Below are positions 52,708-62,058 of a stretch of DNA of 64,000 bases, one piece after another. Source of the DNA: Pseudoxanthomonas sp. YR558 (GTDB taxonomy: Bacteria; Pseudomonadota; Gammaproteobacteria; Xanthomonadales; Xanthomonadaceae). Each line of letters opens with the position of its first letter. Position 1 is the stretch's first letter. The notes beneath the pieces were generated by a model that made no database searches, had not been told where the DNA came from, and saw only the letters and a list, made by a program, of their open reading frames with translations. The position numbers were made by a program, and so were the translations under genes. The stretch is taken from NCBI RefSeq assembly GCF_900116385.1, contig NZ_FPCI01000001.1, positions 186,001 through 250,000 on the forward strand, written 5' to 3'.

Positions 52708-53355
52708 ATGACCATCCGCGTTTTCCTGATTGACGACCACGCCCTCGTGCGCACGGGCATGCGCCTGATCCTGGGCACGGAATCCGACATCGAAGTCGTC
52801 GGCGAGAGCGAAACCGGCGAAGCCGCGTTGCCGCTTGTGCGCCAGCTGAAGCCCGACGTGGTGCTGTGCGACCTGCACCTGCCCGGCTACAGCGGCCTGG
52901 AAGTCACCGAGCGCATCGTCCGTGCCGATATCGGCGTGCGCGTCATCATCGTGTCGGTGCTGGAGGATGGCCCACTGCCGAAGCGCCTGCTGGAAGCCGG
53001 CGCGTCCGGCTACCTCGGCAAGGCCGGCGACGCGGCCGAACTGATCCGTGCCGTGCGCGATGTGGCGCGCGGCAAGCGCTACCTGGGCAGCAACGTGGCG
53101 CAGAACCTGGCGCTGCACACCGTGGGCGGCGATGCTTCGCCGTTCGATGCCTTGTCGCCTCGCGAACTGGAAGTGGCGATGCTACTCACGCAGGGCTTGC
53201 GCCAGGAAGAGATCGCGCGCCGGCTCAACCTCAGCGCGAAGACGGTGAACACGCACAAGACGCGGTTGTTCGAGAAGACCGGCGTGCAGGACAACATCGC
53301 CTTGGCGCGCCTGGCGGCCCAGTGGGGCCTGATGGATCCGACCCGCGCGCTCTGA
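52708..53355 (+). CDS. GacA/UvrY-like NarL-type response regulator
   Basis: This 215-residue regulator has a receiver domain (D9-D10 pocket, phosphoacceptor D55 in VVLCDLHLPG) and a LuxR HTH (LSPRELEVAMLLTQGLRQEEIARRLNLSAKTVNTHKTRLFEKTGV). The VFLIDDHALVRTGMRLIL start and this HTH resemble GacA/UvrY, which activates small RNAs controlling RsmA/CsrA. No kinase adjoins, as is usual for GacA. A TAGAAT at 52641-52646 is a candidate -10. The kinase is not identified. Confidence 0.9.
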   Translation: MTIRVFLIDDHALVRTGMRLILGTESDIEVVGESETGEAALPLVRQLKPDVVLCDLHLPGYSGLEVTERIVRADIGVRVIIVSVLEDGPLPKRLLEAGASGYLGKAGDAAELIRAVRDVARGKRYLGSNVAQNLALHTVGGDASPFDALSPRELEVAMLLTQGLRQEEIARRLNLSAKTVNTHKTRLFEKTGVQDNIALARLAAQWGLMDPTRAL

Positions 53356-53384
53356 TCCCGCGCGAATTCCACCGCGCTGAAACG

Positions 53385-53410
53385 ACACTGGCCGCTTTCG
53401 CGGCCAGTGT
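53385..53410. terminator. Hairpin between convergent gacA-like and rne genes
   Basis: ACACTGGCCGC and GCGGCCAGTGT form an 11-bp perfect stem with loop TTTC. T runs are weak on both strands (GTTGT on plus), so it may be a bidirectional but inefficient terminator or an end-processing stem. Confidence 0.5.
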
Positions 53411-53441
53411 GTTGTAGCGCCTCCCGAAAGGGCGCAGCGCG

Positions 53442-56400
53442 TCAGACGCTGCGTTCTTCCGAGGTGGTGTCGTCCTGCTTGTCGTCGGCAGGCGCGTCGG
53501 CCGGCTTGGCCGGAGTCACCGGTTCGAACAGGCTGCGCGTCACCGACGGCGGCGTGTCCGCATCGGCGACGAAGAACAGCGAACCCGTCGCCGGGGCAGG
53601 GGCGGGCTTCGGTGCCGGCTGAGGCGCAGTTGCGGGCGTCGGAGCTTCCACGGCGGCGACCGGCGCTTCCACCATAGGGGCTTCCGCCGTCGCTTCGTTC
53701 ACTGCATCGACCAGATCGATCTGCACCGGCTCGTTGCGCACGTCGGCGATTGTCTCGCTGACCTGCGCGATCTCGACCGGGGCCTCCACGACATCGGCCA
53801 CCACGGCAACAGGCGCTTCGGCAATGTCCGCCTTCACGGTCTCGACGATGGCGACGGCCACTGGTGCTTCCTGCTGCACGACGGCGGCGACCACCGGCTG
53901 CACGACCTCGGCTTCGGCCTTGACCTCTTCGATCACGGCGGCGACGTCGACCTGGGCCGGAAGGCGGGCGATCGTTTCGACGACGGGCGCCGGAATGGCC
54001 GGAGCAGCCACTTCGGCAGCGACGACCACCGGAGTCACGACGGCAACGGCGGCGGCAGGCGCGTTGGTGCGCGCGGGTGCAGGCTCTTCATCGTCGAAGT
54101 CGAACTCGGGCTGCGAGCGATCGGCCACCGGTGCGGCGTCTTCGTCGCTGCCTAGTTCGTCGATGGACAAACCCTCTTCGCCCTGTGCGGCTTCACCATT
54201 GCCACGACGGCGACGGCGCCCACCACGACGACCGCGACGGCGGCGGCTGCCGCCTTCACCGGCTTCACCGTCGGCGCCGGGTGCGGTCTCGCCTTCGATG
54301 GCAACGATGCCCGTCTCGACTTCCGACGCCTCGATCGGGGCAACGGGGGAGGGTGCCGGTGCGGCCCGCACGGCCTCTGTCGCCACCACAGTGGCGGCTG
54401 CGGCTGCCGTCACCACGTCGACATCGGCAACGACCGCGGGTGCGACGGGCTTGATGGCCTGGTCTGCCTGCGGCGCGCGCGGTGCTTGCTGGCGCTGCCC
54501 CTCCTGCGGCTTGTTGCCCGCCGGCTGCTGCACTTTGGGCGCCTTCGGCTGCTGCGGGTTCTGCTGGCCTTCGGCCTTGGGCTTGTTGGCCTTCTGGCCC
54601 TGCTGCTCGTTGCGCGGCTTCTGCTGCTGGGCGTTGCCGCCCTGCGGGTTCTGGCCCTTGTTGCGCTCGTCGCGGCGTTGACCGTCCTGCTTGCCGCCGC
54701 GGCCCTGATTCTGCTGGCCGCGGTTGTCACGGCCTTCGCGGTTGTCGCGATTCTCGCGGCGTCCGCTGTTGCGGTCGTTGCGCTGGCGGTTGTCCTGCTG
54801 CGGACGGGCCTGCGGTGCCGGTGCGGCGGCCGCAGACTCGCCGCCGAACAGGCGCTTGAAGAAGCCGACCACACCGCCGGAGGCGGGCGCGGTCACCGGG
54901 GCAGCCGCCACTGCGGCGACGGGCGCGACGACCGGCGCAGGCTGCTCGCGTTCCTCGCGCACAGGGGCGGGCTGGGCGTGCTTGACGTGGGTGACCGCCG
55001 GCGCCGGCGGAATGTTGAGCTGCGACTTGGTCAGCGCATGCACCGGCAGCTTGCGCGGCGTGCCGCGCTGGTAGCTGGGCTTGCTGGACTCTTCGCCCAG
55101 CTCGTTCTCGCGGATGCGGGTGACTTCGTAATGCGGCGTGTGCAGCGCTTCGTCCGCAACGATGATGATCGGCGCGTCGTGGCGCTGTTCGATCTCACGC
55201 AGGGCGCCGCGCTTCTCGTTGAGCAGGAAGTTGGCGATCTCCAGCGGCGCCTGGATCAGCACCTGCCCGGTGTTGTCCTTCATCGCGTGCTCTTCGGCCA
55301 CGCGGATGATCGACAGCGACAGCGACTCGACGCTGCGCATGCGGCCGTGGCCATCGCAGCGCGGACACACGATCTGGCTGGACTCGCCCAGGCTGGGGCG
55401 CAGGCGCTGGCGGCTCATTTCCAGCAGGCCGAAGCGCGAGATGCGGCCGATCTGGACGCGGGCACGGTCGTACTTCAGCGCGTTCTGCAGCTTGTTCTCG
55501 ACTTCGCGCTGGTGCTTGTTCGACGACATGTCGATGAAGTCGATCACCACCAGACCGCCCAGGTCGCGCAGGCGCAGCTGGCGGGCCACTTCTTCGGCCG
55601 CTTCCAGATTGGTGTGGAACGCCGTCTCCTCGATGTCGCCGCCCTTGGTGGCGCGCGCCGAGTTGACGTCGATGGCGGTCAGCGCTTCGGTCTGGTCGAC
55701 CACGATCGAGCCGCCGGAGGGCAAGCGGACGTTACGCTCGTAGGCGCCTTCGATCTGGGACTCGATCTGGAAGCGGTTGAAGAGCGGGATGTCGTCCTTG
55801 TAGTGCTTCAACTTGCGCAGGTTGTGCGGCATCACCTGCTGCATGAACTCGCGCGCGGTCTCGTGCAGCTCCTCGGTGTCGACCAGGATCTCGCCGACAT
55901 CATTGCGCAGGTAGTCGCGCAGGGCGCGCACGATCAGGCGGCTTTCCTGGTAGATCAGGAACGGCGCAGGCTTGGTCAGCGCGGCTTCGGCGATCGCGCG
56001 CCAGACGCTGAGCAGGTAATCGAGGTCCCACTGCAGCTCTTCGGCATCGCGGCCGACACCAGCGGTGCGGATGATCACCCCCATGTCGTCGGGGATGTTC
56101 AGCTTGTCCATGGCCTCTTTCAGTGCGGCGCGGTCGTCGCCCTCAATCCGGCGCGACACGCCGCCAGCGGTGGGCGAGTTGGGCATCAGCACCATGTAAC
56201 GCCCTGCCAACGAGATGAACGTGGTCAGGGCTGCGCCCTTGTTGCCGCGTTCGTCCTTGTCGATCTGGACGACGACTTCTTGGCCTTCCCGCAGCAGTTC
56301 GCGGATGCCGGCCTTATTGTGGTCCACGCCCGCCTGGAAGTAATCGCGAGAGATTTCCTTCAGCGGCAGGAAGCCATGGCGCTCGCCGCCGTAATCGACG

Positions 56401-56570
56401 AAGGCGGCTTCCAGAGAGGGTTCAAGCCGGGTGATGCGGCCCTTGTAGATGTTGGACTTCTTCTGTTCCTTCGACGGCTGTTCGATATCGATGTCGTACA
56501 GGGTCTGACCGTCGACGATGGCCACGCGCAGCTCTTCGGCCTGCGTGGCATTGATCAACATACGTTTCAT
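53442..56570 (-). CDS. rne: Ribonuclease E
   Basis: This is a 1042-residue endonuclease that starts mRNA decay and processes rRNA/tRNA and scaffolds the degradosome. It has the [20 protein letters not shown] start, an S1 domain at about 38-118, 5'-sensor and DNase-I-like catalytic parts (VVIDFIDM with the catalytic Asp, around residue 345), and the zinc-link CPRCDGHG near residue 404. The C-terminal half (about 520-1042) is disordered, with Arg/Asn/Gln-rich RNA-binding stretches and Ala/Pro/Val-rich runs. ATG 56570 has GAGGA 8 bases upstream, abutting a GC hairpin. Confidence 0.97.
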   Translation of the reverse strand: MKRMLINATQAEELRVAIVDGQTLYDIDIEQPSKEQKKSNIYKGRITRLEPSLEAAFVDYGGERHGFLPLKEISRDYFQAGVDHNKAGIRELLREGQEVVVQIDKDERGNKGAALTTFISLAGRYMVLMPNSPTAGGVSRRIEGDDRAALKEAMDKLNIPDDMGVIIRTAGVGRDAEELQWDLDYLLSVWRAIAEAALTKPAPFLIYQESRLIVRALRDYLRNDVGEILVDTEELHETAREFMQQVMPHNLRKLKHYKDDIPLFNRFQIESQIEGAYERNVRLPSGGSIVVDQTEALTAIDVNSARATKGGDIEETAFHTNLEAAEEVARQLRLRDLGGLVVIDFIDMSSNKHQREVENKLQNALKYDRARVQIGRISRFGLLEMSRQRLRPSLGESSQIVCPRCDGHGRMRSVESLSLSIIRVAEEHAMKDNTGQVLIQAPLEIANFLLNEKRGALREIEQRHDAPIIIVADEALHTPHYEVTRIRENELGEESSKPSYQRGTPRKLPVHALTKSQLNIPPAPAVTHVKHAQPAPVREEREQPAPVVAPVAAVAAAPVTAPASGGVVGFFKRLFGGESAAAAPAPQARPQQDNRQRNDRNSGRRENRDNREGRDNRGQQNQGRGGKQDGQRRDERNKGQNPQGGNAQQQKPRNEQQGQKANKPKAEGQQNPQQPKAPKVQQPAGNKPQEGQRQQAPRAPQADQAIKPVAPAVVADVDVVTAAAAATVVATEAVRAAPAPSPVAPIEASEVETGIVAIEGETAPGADGEAGEGGSRRRRGRRGGRRRRRGNGEAAQGEEGLSIDELGSDEDAAPVADRSQPEFDFDDEEPAPARTNAPAAAVAVVTPVVVAAEVAAPAIPAPVVETIARLPAQVDVAAVIEEVKAEAEVVQPVVAAVVQQEAPVAVAIVETVKADIAEAPVAVVADVVEAPVEIAQVSETIADVRNEPVQIDLVDAVNEATAEAPMVEAPVAAVEAPTPATAPQPAPKPAPAPATGSLFFVADADTPPSVTRSLFEPVTPAKPADAPADDKQDDTTSEERSV

Positions 56571-56960
56571 TGTGCGTTCCTCGCGCGCTGCTACCGCGCG
56601 GAACGCCATGGCGTTTCGCCTCTGGAATGTTGCACCACCCCTTGCGCAGGCGCAGCGGGGCAGGTCGGGCTTCCAGCGCTACGACACCACGGCAGGCCGC
56701 GGGAGCGCTTGTTCTAATGGGGTGTTGCGGGCCGGCGGCAGCTTCCCTCGAGAGGTCGCGCCGCACGGGACATGTTCAGCACAGGTGCCGTCACGCACCC
56801 GGCGGTATCCGGGCCTGCCGATGAGCCGCTAACATGGCCGCCCCTGGGGCGGTGGCCGCGCACTTGCCGGAATCGCGGGGAGACGGGCTTCTGGCCCAAC
56901 TGCAACTCCCAGCGAAATCAAACCCTTATCTCGCCCCCCGAGTTTAACAGATTAGCGTTC
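56571..56960. promoter_or_regulatory. Divergent rne/rluC control region with rne leader hairpins
   Basis: No gene is supported in these 390 bases. On the minus strand the rne leader contains a 6-bp all-GC stem (CGCGCG 56582-56587 / 56595-56600, 7-base loop) whose base touches the rne Shine-Dalgarno at 56577-56582, and a 14-bp palindrome AACGCCATGGCGTT (56602-56615). RNase E controls its own mRNA through leader structures in other bacteria; that this applies here is inference. AT-richer DNA (TTTAACAGATTAG) lies just before rluC. Confidence 0.5.
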
Positions 56961-57950
56961 ATGACCCCTAGCCCCCCGTCCGACAAACCGGCGGCCCCGC
57001 CCAAGACCGCCGTGCGCACCGTCACCGTGCCTGAAGACCGGGGCGGGCAGCGGCTGGACAACTTCCTGCTCGGCCAACTGAAGGGGGCGCCGCGCAGCTT
57101 GGTCTACAAGCTGGTCCGCAGCGGCCAGGTGCGGGTCAACGGCGGACGGGCGAAGGCTGAGCGCAAGCTGGAGGGCGGGGACGAGGTCCGCATCCCGCCG
57201 GTCAGTCTCAGTGAGGCAGGAGAAAAGGTCGGGCCACCGGCCGGCTTCTTGAAACGCATGGAGGCGGCCATCGTCTTCGAGGATGCGCGCCTGCTGGTCA
57301 TCAACAAGCCTTCCGGCGTCGCCAGCCATGGGGGCAGCGGCATCAGCCATGGCGCGATCGAAACCATGCGCGTGCTCCGCCCCAACCAGACGCTGGAACT
57401 GGTGCACCGGCTGGACCGCGACACCTCGGGCCTGCTGGTGATGGCCAAGAAGCGCTCGGCGTTGTCCGAACTGCAGGCGCTGCTACGCGAAGACAGCGAG
57501 GGCGGGGCACGCGGGATCGAGAAGCGCTACCTCACGTTGCTGGTCGGCCGCATGCCCGATGGCGTGATGAGCGTCGAGGCGCCGCTGCACATCGGCCTGC
57601 GCCAGGGCGGCGAGCGCCATGTCCAGGTGCATCGCGACGGCAAGGCGTCGCTGAGCCATTTCAAGGTGCTGGAACGCCGTGGCGGGCATTCGTATTGCGA
57701 AGTCCGGATCGAGACCGGCCGCACCCATCAGATCCGCGTGCACGCCCAGCACATCGGCCATCCGGTGGCGGGCGACGACAAGTACGGCGATCCGGCGGCG
57801 AACAAGCGCCTGCGCGAGCAGGCGGGACTGAAGCGCCTGTTCCTGCATGCGGCGTCATTGCGGTTCGCCCTGGACGGCGGCAAGACGCCTTACGTGTTGA
57901 ACGCGCCGCTGGCGGAGGAACTCGTCGAGGCGCTGGACAACCTGCGCTGA
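56961..57950 (+). CDS. rluC: 23S rRNA pseudouridine synthase RluC
   Basis: This 329-residue enzyme makes pseudouridines 955, 2504 and 2580 of 23S rRNA. It has an N-terminal S4 RNA-binding domain (about 30-95, RLDNFLLGQL... RVNGGRAKAERKL) and a catalytic domain with the HRLDRDTSGLLVMAKK motif, whose second Asp (near 154) is the nucleophile, and later RTHQIRVHAQHIGHP. The position beside and divergent from rne is conserved in gammaproteobacteria. ATG 56961 gives the usual length. Confidence 0.96.
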   Translation: MTPSPPSDKPAAPPKTAVRTVTVPEDRGGQRLDNFLLGQLKGAPRSLVYKLVRSGQVRVNGGRAKAERKLEGGDEVRIPPVSLSEAGEKVGPPAGFLKRMEAAIVFEDARLLVINKPSGVASHGGSGISHGAIETMRVLRPNQTLELVHRLDRDTSGLLVMAKKRSALSELQALLREDSEGGARGIEKRYLTLLVGRMPDGVMSVEAPLHIGLRQGGERHVQVHRDGKASLSHFKVLERRGGHSYCEVRIETGRTHQIRVHAQHIGHPVAGDDKYGDPAANKRLREQAGLKRLFLHAASLRFALDGGKTPYVLNAPLAEELVEALDNLR

Positions 57951-57963
57951 GGTCGTCGCGACC

Positions 57964-58353
57964 TCAGTGCCAGAGGCCGAGCACGAGCCCGAACAGGGCG
58001 AACTGCACCGTGTGGTAGCCGCCGTCGATCAGCCACAGGCGCACGCCGCGCTGGGCGAACAGATAGTTGATGCCGAAGCTCGCCGCGACCAGACCGAACC
58101 CGACCAGCACGCCGCGGCACACGGCGAACGACAGCGGCGGTTGCGGCCCGAGGAACCAGGCAAACACCGCGGCCGCCAGCAGCGAAAAGACGAAGGCGCC
58201 ACCGAAGATTTTCGCCGGATGCCCCTGCTTCTGCGAGTCCATGCCGGCCGCCGCATTCCACGCCTTGCCGAACAGCGGGCCGTACCAGATGCCGCCAAGC
58301 AGGAAACTCGAAACGGCCGCCACCAGCACCGCCCACAGGTTGATTCCGTCCAT
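57964..58353 (-). CDS. DUF1761 membrane protein
   Basis: This is a 129-residue inner-membrane protein with four TM helices (including AAVSSFLLGGIWYGPLFGKAW, the family signature, and GYHTVQFALFGLVLGLW). The family has no known function. GAGGGG precedes the ATG. It follows a TonB-domain lipoprotein and phhB on the same strand. Confidence 0.9.
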   Translation of the reverse strand: MDGINLWAVLVAAVSSFLLGGIWYGPLFGKAWNAAAGMDSQKQGHPAKIFGGAFVFSLLAAAVFAWFLGPQPPLSFAVCRGVLVGFGLVAASFGINYLFAQRGVRLWLIDGGYHTVQFALFGLVLGLWH

Positions 58354-58377
58354 CGATGTCCCCTCGTTAACGATCGA

Positions 58378-58791
58378 TCAGTGGGCGCTGCCCTGCGCGA
58401 AGCAGCGGGTCGGCTTCTCAAGCACCGGCGGGAAGGTCACCGGCACGGTGATCGTATGCGTGACCGGCTGGCCATTCCGGGTCGCGGCGCGGAACGTCCA
58501 GGTACGCACCGCTTCGAGTGCGGCCTTGTCGAGCGCGTCGTTGCCGCTTCCCTGCGCCTGCGCGACCTGCGCGGGAACGCCGTCCTTCTCGATGGTCACG
58601 CGCAGGACGGTGGTGCCGCCTTCGCTGTTGCATTCGGCCTCGGGCGGATAAGCGGGCGGTGGCGTGTCGATTGCGGCCAGTTCGGTCGATGGAATGATCG
58701 GCGCGGCGGGCGCTTCGGTCTTGCCGCAAGCGACGAGCACGACGACGAGGGCCGGCAGCAACACCGGGCGTACGGCACGCAGCATGTCCAT
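58378..58791 (-). CDS. Lipoprotein with TonB C-terminal-like domain
   Basis: This is a 137-residue lipoprotein: signal peptide with lipobox LVAC near residue 22, then a short linker and a TonB C-terminal-like domain (PAYPPEAECNSEGGTTVLRV, VRTWTFRAATRNGQPVTH). A lipid anchor in place of a TM helix cannot couple with ExbB/ExbD in the way TonB does, so the domain likely has another role. The ATG shares its A with the phhB stop (TGATG), so they are coupled; MLRAV at 58785 is an alternative start. Confidence 0.82.
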   Translation of the reverse strand: MDMLRAVRPVLLPALVVVLVACGKTEAPAAPIIPSTELAAIDTPPPAYPPEAECNSEGGTTVLRVTIEKDGVPAQVAQAQGSGNDALDKAALEAVRTWTFRAATRNGQPVTHTITVPVTFPPVLEKPTRCFAQGSAH

Positions 58792-59138
58792 CAGGCTTCT
58801 CCCAACAGGGCGCTGGCTTTCGCCGCGCAGATGAAGTCGTTCTCGCTCAAACCGCCCACATCGTGCGTTGAGTAGCGCACGACGGCACGGTTGTAGTGCA
58901 CGCCCAGGTCGGGATGGTGGTCTTCCGCATGGGCGACGAAGGCGAGCGCGTTCACGAACGCCATCGTTTCGTAGTAGTTCTCGAACGGAAACGTGCGCAG
59001 CAGCGCGTGCCCGTCCTCCACCAGCTCCCAGCCTGGCACCTGCGGCAGCAGTTCGGCGATGCGGGCGGGCGGGAGCCGATGTTCGCTGCCGCGCAGCGGC
59101 ACGCAGTGCGCCTGGGCGAGGGGGATCAGGTCGGACAT
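58791..59138 (-). CDS. phhB: Pterin-4a-carbinolamine dehydratase
   Basis: This 115-residue PCD recycles the pterin cofactor of aromatic amino acid hydroxylases. The catalytic motif [25 protein letters not shown] (split here: E-D-H-H-P-D and the later H of STHDVGG) is intact. ATG 59136-59138 has GGAGATTCCCG upstream; a 68-codon extension is not needed. No phenylalanine hydroxylase is adjacent in the window. The stop overlaps the following lipoprotein start. Confidence 0.93.
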   Translation of the reverse strand: MSDLIPLAQAHCVPLRGSEHRLPPARIAELLPQVPGWELVEDGHALLRTFPFENYYETMAFVNALAFVAHAEDHHPDLGVHYNRAVVRYSTHDVGGLSENDFICAAKASALLGEA

Positions 59139-59219
59139 CGGGAATCTCCTGCGTGGCGGCCAGTCTGAACGAAGACCGACAATGGGCCCGTTAATGTGAA
59201 TGCCCGTGGGGCAGGGGGC

Positions 59220-59225
59220 TAGAAT
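59220..59225 (+). promoter_or_regulatory. Candidate -10 box giving a leaderless nfuA mRNA
   Basis: TAGAAT ends 6 bases before the nfuA ATG (59232). Initiation at the usual distance falls on or beside the A of ATG, and there is no Shine-Dalgarno. No clear -35 is present. Confidence 0.45.
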
Positions 59226-59231
59226 ACCCGC

Positions 59232-59828
59232 ATGATCCAGATTTCCGACAGCGCACAGGCGCACTTCCGCAAGCTGATCGAACGCGAGTCGCTCGCAGGG
59301 CTGGGCGTCCGTTTGAGCGCCGTGCATCCGGGCACCGCACAAGCGGACGCACGGCTGGAGTTCGCCGAGCCGCGCGACCTAGCAGGCGATGAATGGGCAG
59401 TGGACTGCGACGGCTTCACGCTCTACGTGGATGCCGGTAGCGTGCACTGGCTGGACGGCGCCGAGATCGATTACGTCGTGAAGGGCGCGGGTACCCAGCT
59501 GACGATCAAAGCGCCGCGCATCAAGGGCGAAGCACCCGGCGACAGCGCGTCGCTGGTCGAGCGCGTGCGTTGGGTGGTCGACAACGAAATCAACCCACAG
59601 CTCGCGGCCCACAAGGGCCGGGTAGCGGTGGAGGAAGTCGGCGGCGACGGCGTGGTTTGGCTGCGCTTCGGCGGCGGCTGCCACGGCTGCGGCATGGCCG
59701 ACGTGACCCTGAAACAGGGCATCGAGAAAACGTTGATGGCCCGCGTGCCCGGCATCACTGCTGTGCGTGATGCCACCGATCACGGGACCGGGGACGCCCC
59801 GTACATCCCGCGCGGCAACGCGGCCTGA
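59232..59828 (+). CDS. nfuA: Iron-sulfur cluster carrier NfuA
   Basis: This 198-residue carrier delivers [4Fe-4S] clusters to apo-proteins. It has an N-terminal degenerate A-type domain (residues 1-95) and a C-terminal Nfu domain with the cluster-binding CxxC in [17 protein letters not shown] (about 150-165). A -10 box TAGAAT ends 6 bases before ATG and no ribosome site is seen, so the mRNA may be leaderless. It is followed by a GTG-started gene on the same strand. Confidence 0.96.
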   Translation: MIQISDSAQAHFRKLIERESLAGLGVRLSAVHPGTAQADARLEFAEPRDLAGDEWAVDCDGFTLYVDAGSVHWLDGAEIDYVVKGAGTQLTIKAPRIKGEAPGDSASLVERVRWVVDNEINPQLAAHKGRVAVEEVGGDGVVWLRFGGGCHGCGMADVTLKQGIEKTLMARVPGITAVRDATDHGTGDAPYIPRGNAA

Positions 59829-59843
59829 CGGACGCCAGCGCCG

Positions 59844-61508
59844 GTGACGAACGCCACCGACGTCATCGCGCACCTGCTGCCACGCAAGGCAGCGACCATC
59901 GTCGAGCGTCAAACGGGCCTGCCTTTCGGATGGGGTCTATGGCTGCGCGCCTTGCCCGAGCGCTTGGGCCGGATCACCCGCGAGCGGGCGGATTCGGTTG
60001 TCGTGCTGTTCGCCGCGCGCGCACCGCGCCCGGCAGATCCGGTGCCGCCTATTCCTGGACGCATCAGCGCGTTGCGTTCGTTGCTTTACCAGGGCTGGGG
60101 ACCGCCACCGCGCGAAGAGCGCTGGATGCGCTGGACGGCGGGCGTCACGAGCACGCTGATGCATGTGGCGTTCTTCCTGTTCCTGCTGTGGGTTGCGCTG
60201 GTGAAGATCCCACCGCCGGAGCCGGACACCGGTGACGACAGCATTCGCGTACGCCTGGAAATGATCGGCCAGGGATCGCCCGAAGAACCCGGAGCCGCCC
60301 CGCAGGCAGGCGCACCGGCAAGTGCCGTTTCTTCGCCGTCACAGGCTTCGTCTGCCGCGCCGGCAGCGTCCTCCCAGACCGCAGCCGCCTCGTCGGACGA
60401 GCAACCGGTGCCGGTTCCCTCCGAGGAACTCGCGGCTGCCGCGCCCGAGGTGGTCGTGGTGCAACCCGATGTGCGCATGCCCGAGCCAGCGCCAGCCGAG
60501 CCTGCCGCGCAGTCAGTGCAGGTGACCGAAGTGCCCGAACCCACGCGCGCCTACGTATTGCCGCCACCGACACCACGCGAGCCGCAGCTTCGTCAACCGG
60601 CCCCCCGCGAGGCCAGCGTGCGTGCGCGTGATGTCGCGGCGCCGGTCGAAGCGCCCGTGGTGCGGAATGCGACGCCTGCGCGCGTCGTCAACGCGGCGCC
60701 CGTGACTGCGCGACCGCTGGATGTGCGTGAGCGCGAGATGGTGGTGCCCGTACCGCAGCCGCGCACCGTAGCCGTGCCGACACGCGATGTCGCACCCCGT
60801 GCCGTCAACACGCCGCAGCGTGACGTCAGGCAGGCCCAGGTGAGCGAACCGTCCCCTGCGCCGCCTTCGCCCACGCCCTCCGTCGCGCCGGCTGCCAATG
60901 CCGCCGCATCGGCGCCCTCTCAAACGACCGCGCGTTCGAACACCCCGGCACCGTCGACGGCGCCCCGCGGGACGGCGACTGCGCCTGGCGCACCGGCCGT
61001 CGCGCCGACGACCAAACCCGGAGGCTGGACCGCACCGAATCGTGCAGACGACTGGGGCAATTCCCGCCGCAACGTCGCCGGCGACAGCGCGGCGAACGGA
61101 CAGGACAAGCCCGGCCTGTACAACGCCGACGGCAGCCTGCGCGTGCCGGGTGATGCGGGCGACAACACGGCGCAACGGGGCGCGCCCGGCGGCAACAACG
61201 ACCAGTGGACGCGCGAGCGCCTCGAGCAGTCCGGCACCTGGTTGCAGCGCCCGCCGTACGACTACGAGCCCACCAGTTTCGACAAGTACTGGGTGCCGAG
61301 CGAATCGCTGCTGGCCGAATGGGTGCGCCGCAACGTGAAGGAAATGGAGATCTCGATCCCGGGCACCAACCTCAAGCTGAAGTGCACGATCTCCGTGTTG
61401 CAGTTGGGGGGCGGCTGCGGCCTGGGCAACTTCTTCCCGGATCCGCCGGTCGCACGGCCGCCGCCGGAGATCCCGGTGAAGCGCAAACCGATCCCGACCG
61501 ACAGCTGA
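59844..61508 (+). CDS. Transmembrane repetitive protein (TonB-like layout), Xanthomonad family
   Basis: This is a 554-residue protein from GTG 59844. It has a cytosolic N-terminus (residues 1-95), one TM at about 100-122 (LMHVAFFLFLLWVALV), a very long Pro/Ala/Val/Arg-rich periplasmic region (about 125-440) and a compact C-terminal domain (about 470-554, SLLAEWVRRNVKEMEISIPGTNLKLKC with Cys). The layout is TonB-like but no TonB C-terminal domain is recognised. The family is common in Xanthomonads and uncharacterised. It lies 15 bases after nfuA and before a strong terminator. Confidence 0.8.
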   Translation: MTNATDVIAHLLPRKAATIVERQTGLPFGWGLWLRALPERLGRITRERADSVVVLFAARAPRPADPVPPIPGRISALRSLLYQGWGPPPREERWMRWTAGVTSTLMHVAFFLFLLWVALVKIPPPEPDTGDDSIRVRLEMIGQGSPEEPGAAPQAGAPASAVSSPSQASSAAPAASSQTAAASSDEQPVPVPSEELAAAAPEVVVVQPDVRMPEPAPAEPAAQSVQVTEVPEPTRAYVLPPPTPREPQLRQPAPREASVRARDVAAPVEAPVVRNATPARVVNAAPVTARPLDVREREMVVPVPQPRTVAVPTRDVAPRAVNTPQRDVRQAQVSEPSPAPPSPTPSVAPAANAAASAPSQTTARSNTPAPSTAPRGTATAPGAPAVAPTTKPGGWTAPNRADDWGNSRRNVAGDSAANGQDKPGLYNADGSLRVPGDAGDNTAQRGAPGGNNDQWTRERLEQSGTWLQRPPYDYEPTSFDKYWVPSESLLAEWVRRNVKEMEISIPGTNLKLKCTISVLQLGGGCGLGNFFPDPPVARPPPEIPVKRKPIPTDS

Positions 61509-61535
61509 GGGTTTGCGCGGTAACGGTGCTGGAAC

Positions 61536-61565
61536 GAAAAACGGAGCCTTGCGGCTCCGTTTTTT
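61536..61565. terminator. Bidirectional rho-independent terminator
   Basis: ACGGAGCC (61541-61548) and GGCTCCGT (61553-61560) form an 8-bp stem with TTGC loop; five A precede and five T follow, so it ends both the plus-strand repetitive-protein gene and the minus-strand cytochrome gene. Confidence 0.9.
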
Positions 61566-61592
61566 CTGCGTTACCCCTGGGGGACGTAACGC

Positions 61593-62051
61593 TTACTTGT
61601 GTACGCCGTGCAGATCGCGCAGCTGCGACGGGCGCGAGCCGAAGTACGCCGCCAGGTCGGAGATGTCCTGGTCGCTGAGCGAGGCCGCCTGCGGGCTCAT
61701 CAGCGCGTGCTGGCGATCGCCGCTGCGGTACGCCTGCAGGGCATGGGCGAGGTAGTCGCCGTACTGGCCGCCGAGCTTCGGATAGGTGTCGTCGATGGGC
61801 GCATTGCCTTCGGCACCGTGGCAGTCGATGCAGCTCTGGCCGGTGGCCTTGCCCTTGGCCTTGGCCAGTTCCTCGCCCTTGGCGATGTGGCCCTTGGGCA
61901 GGCCGGCGGACGAGCTGGAACCATGTTCACCGCTGGCGTGGCCGGGGTTCTCGGCCGAGACCTCGGTGTTTTCCACCTTCGAACATGCCACCAGGGCGAG
62001 GGCAGCGAGCAGGGCGATGGCTAGACGCTGGGCGTGCTTGGCGTTGGGCAT
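61593..62051 (-). CDS. Monohaem cytochrome c lipoprotein
   Basis: This is a 152-residue lipoprotein with lipobox LVAC (C23), a Ser/Gly linker, then a class I cytochrome c domain with haem motif C74-IDCH78 and a distal Met in ALMSPQAASLSDQD. It resembles one half of cytochrome c4 (YPKLGGQYGDYLAHALQAY). It probably shuttles electrons to terminal oxidases at the membrane. It follows, 7 bases away, the start of a second similar cytochrome gene upstream on the same strand. Confidence 0.92.
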   Translation of the reverse strand: MPNAKHAQRLAIALLAALALVACSKVENTEVSAENPGHASGEHGSSSSAGLPKGHIAKGEELAKAKGKATGQSCIDCHGAEGNAPIDDTYPKLGGQYGDYLAHALQAYRSGDRQHALMSPQAASLSDQDISDLAAYFGSRPSQLRDLHGVHK

Positions 62052-62058
62052 GGTGGTC

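Noticed and set aside
54486..56717. Plus-strand frame of 743 codons opposite rne
   Set aside because: Antisense shadow; rne on the minus strand is unambiguous.
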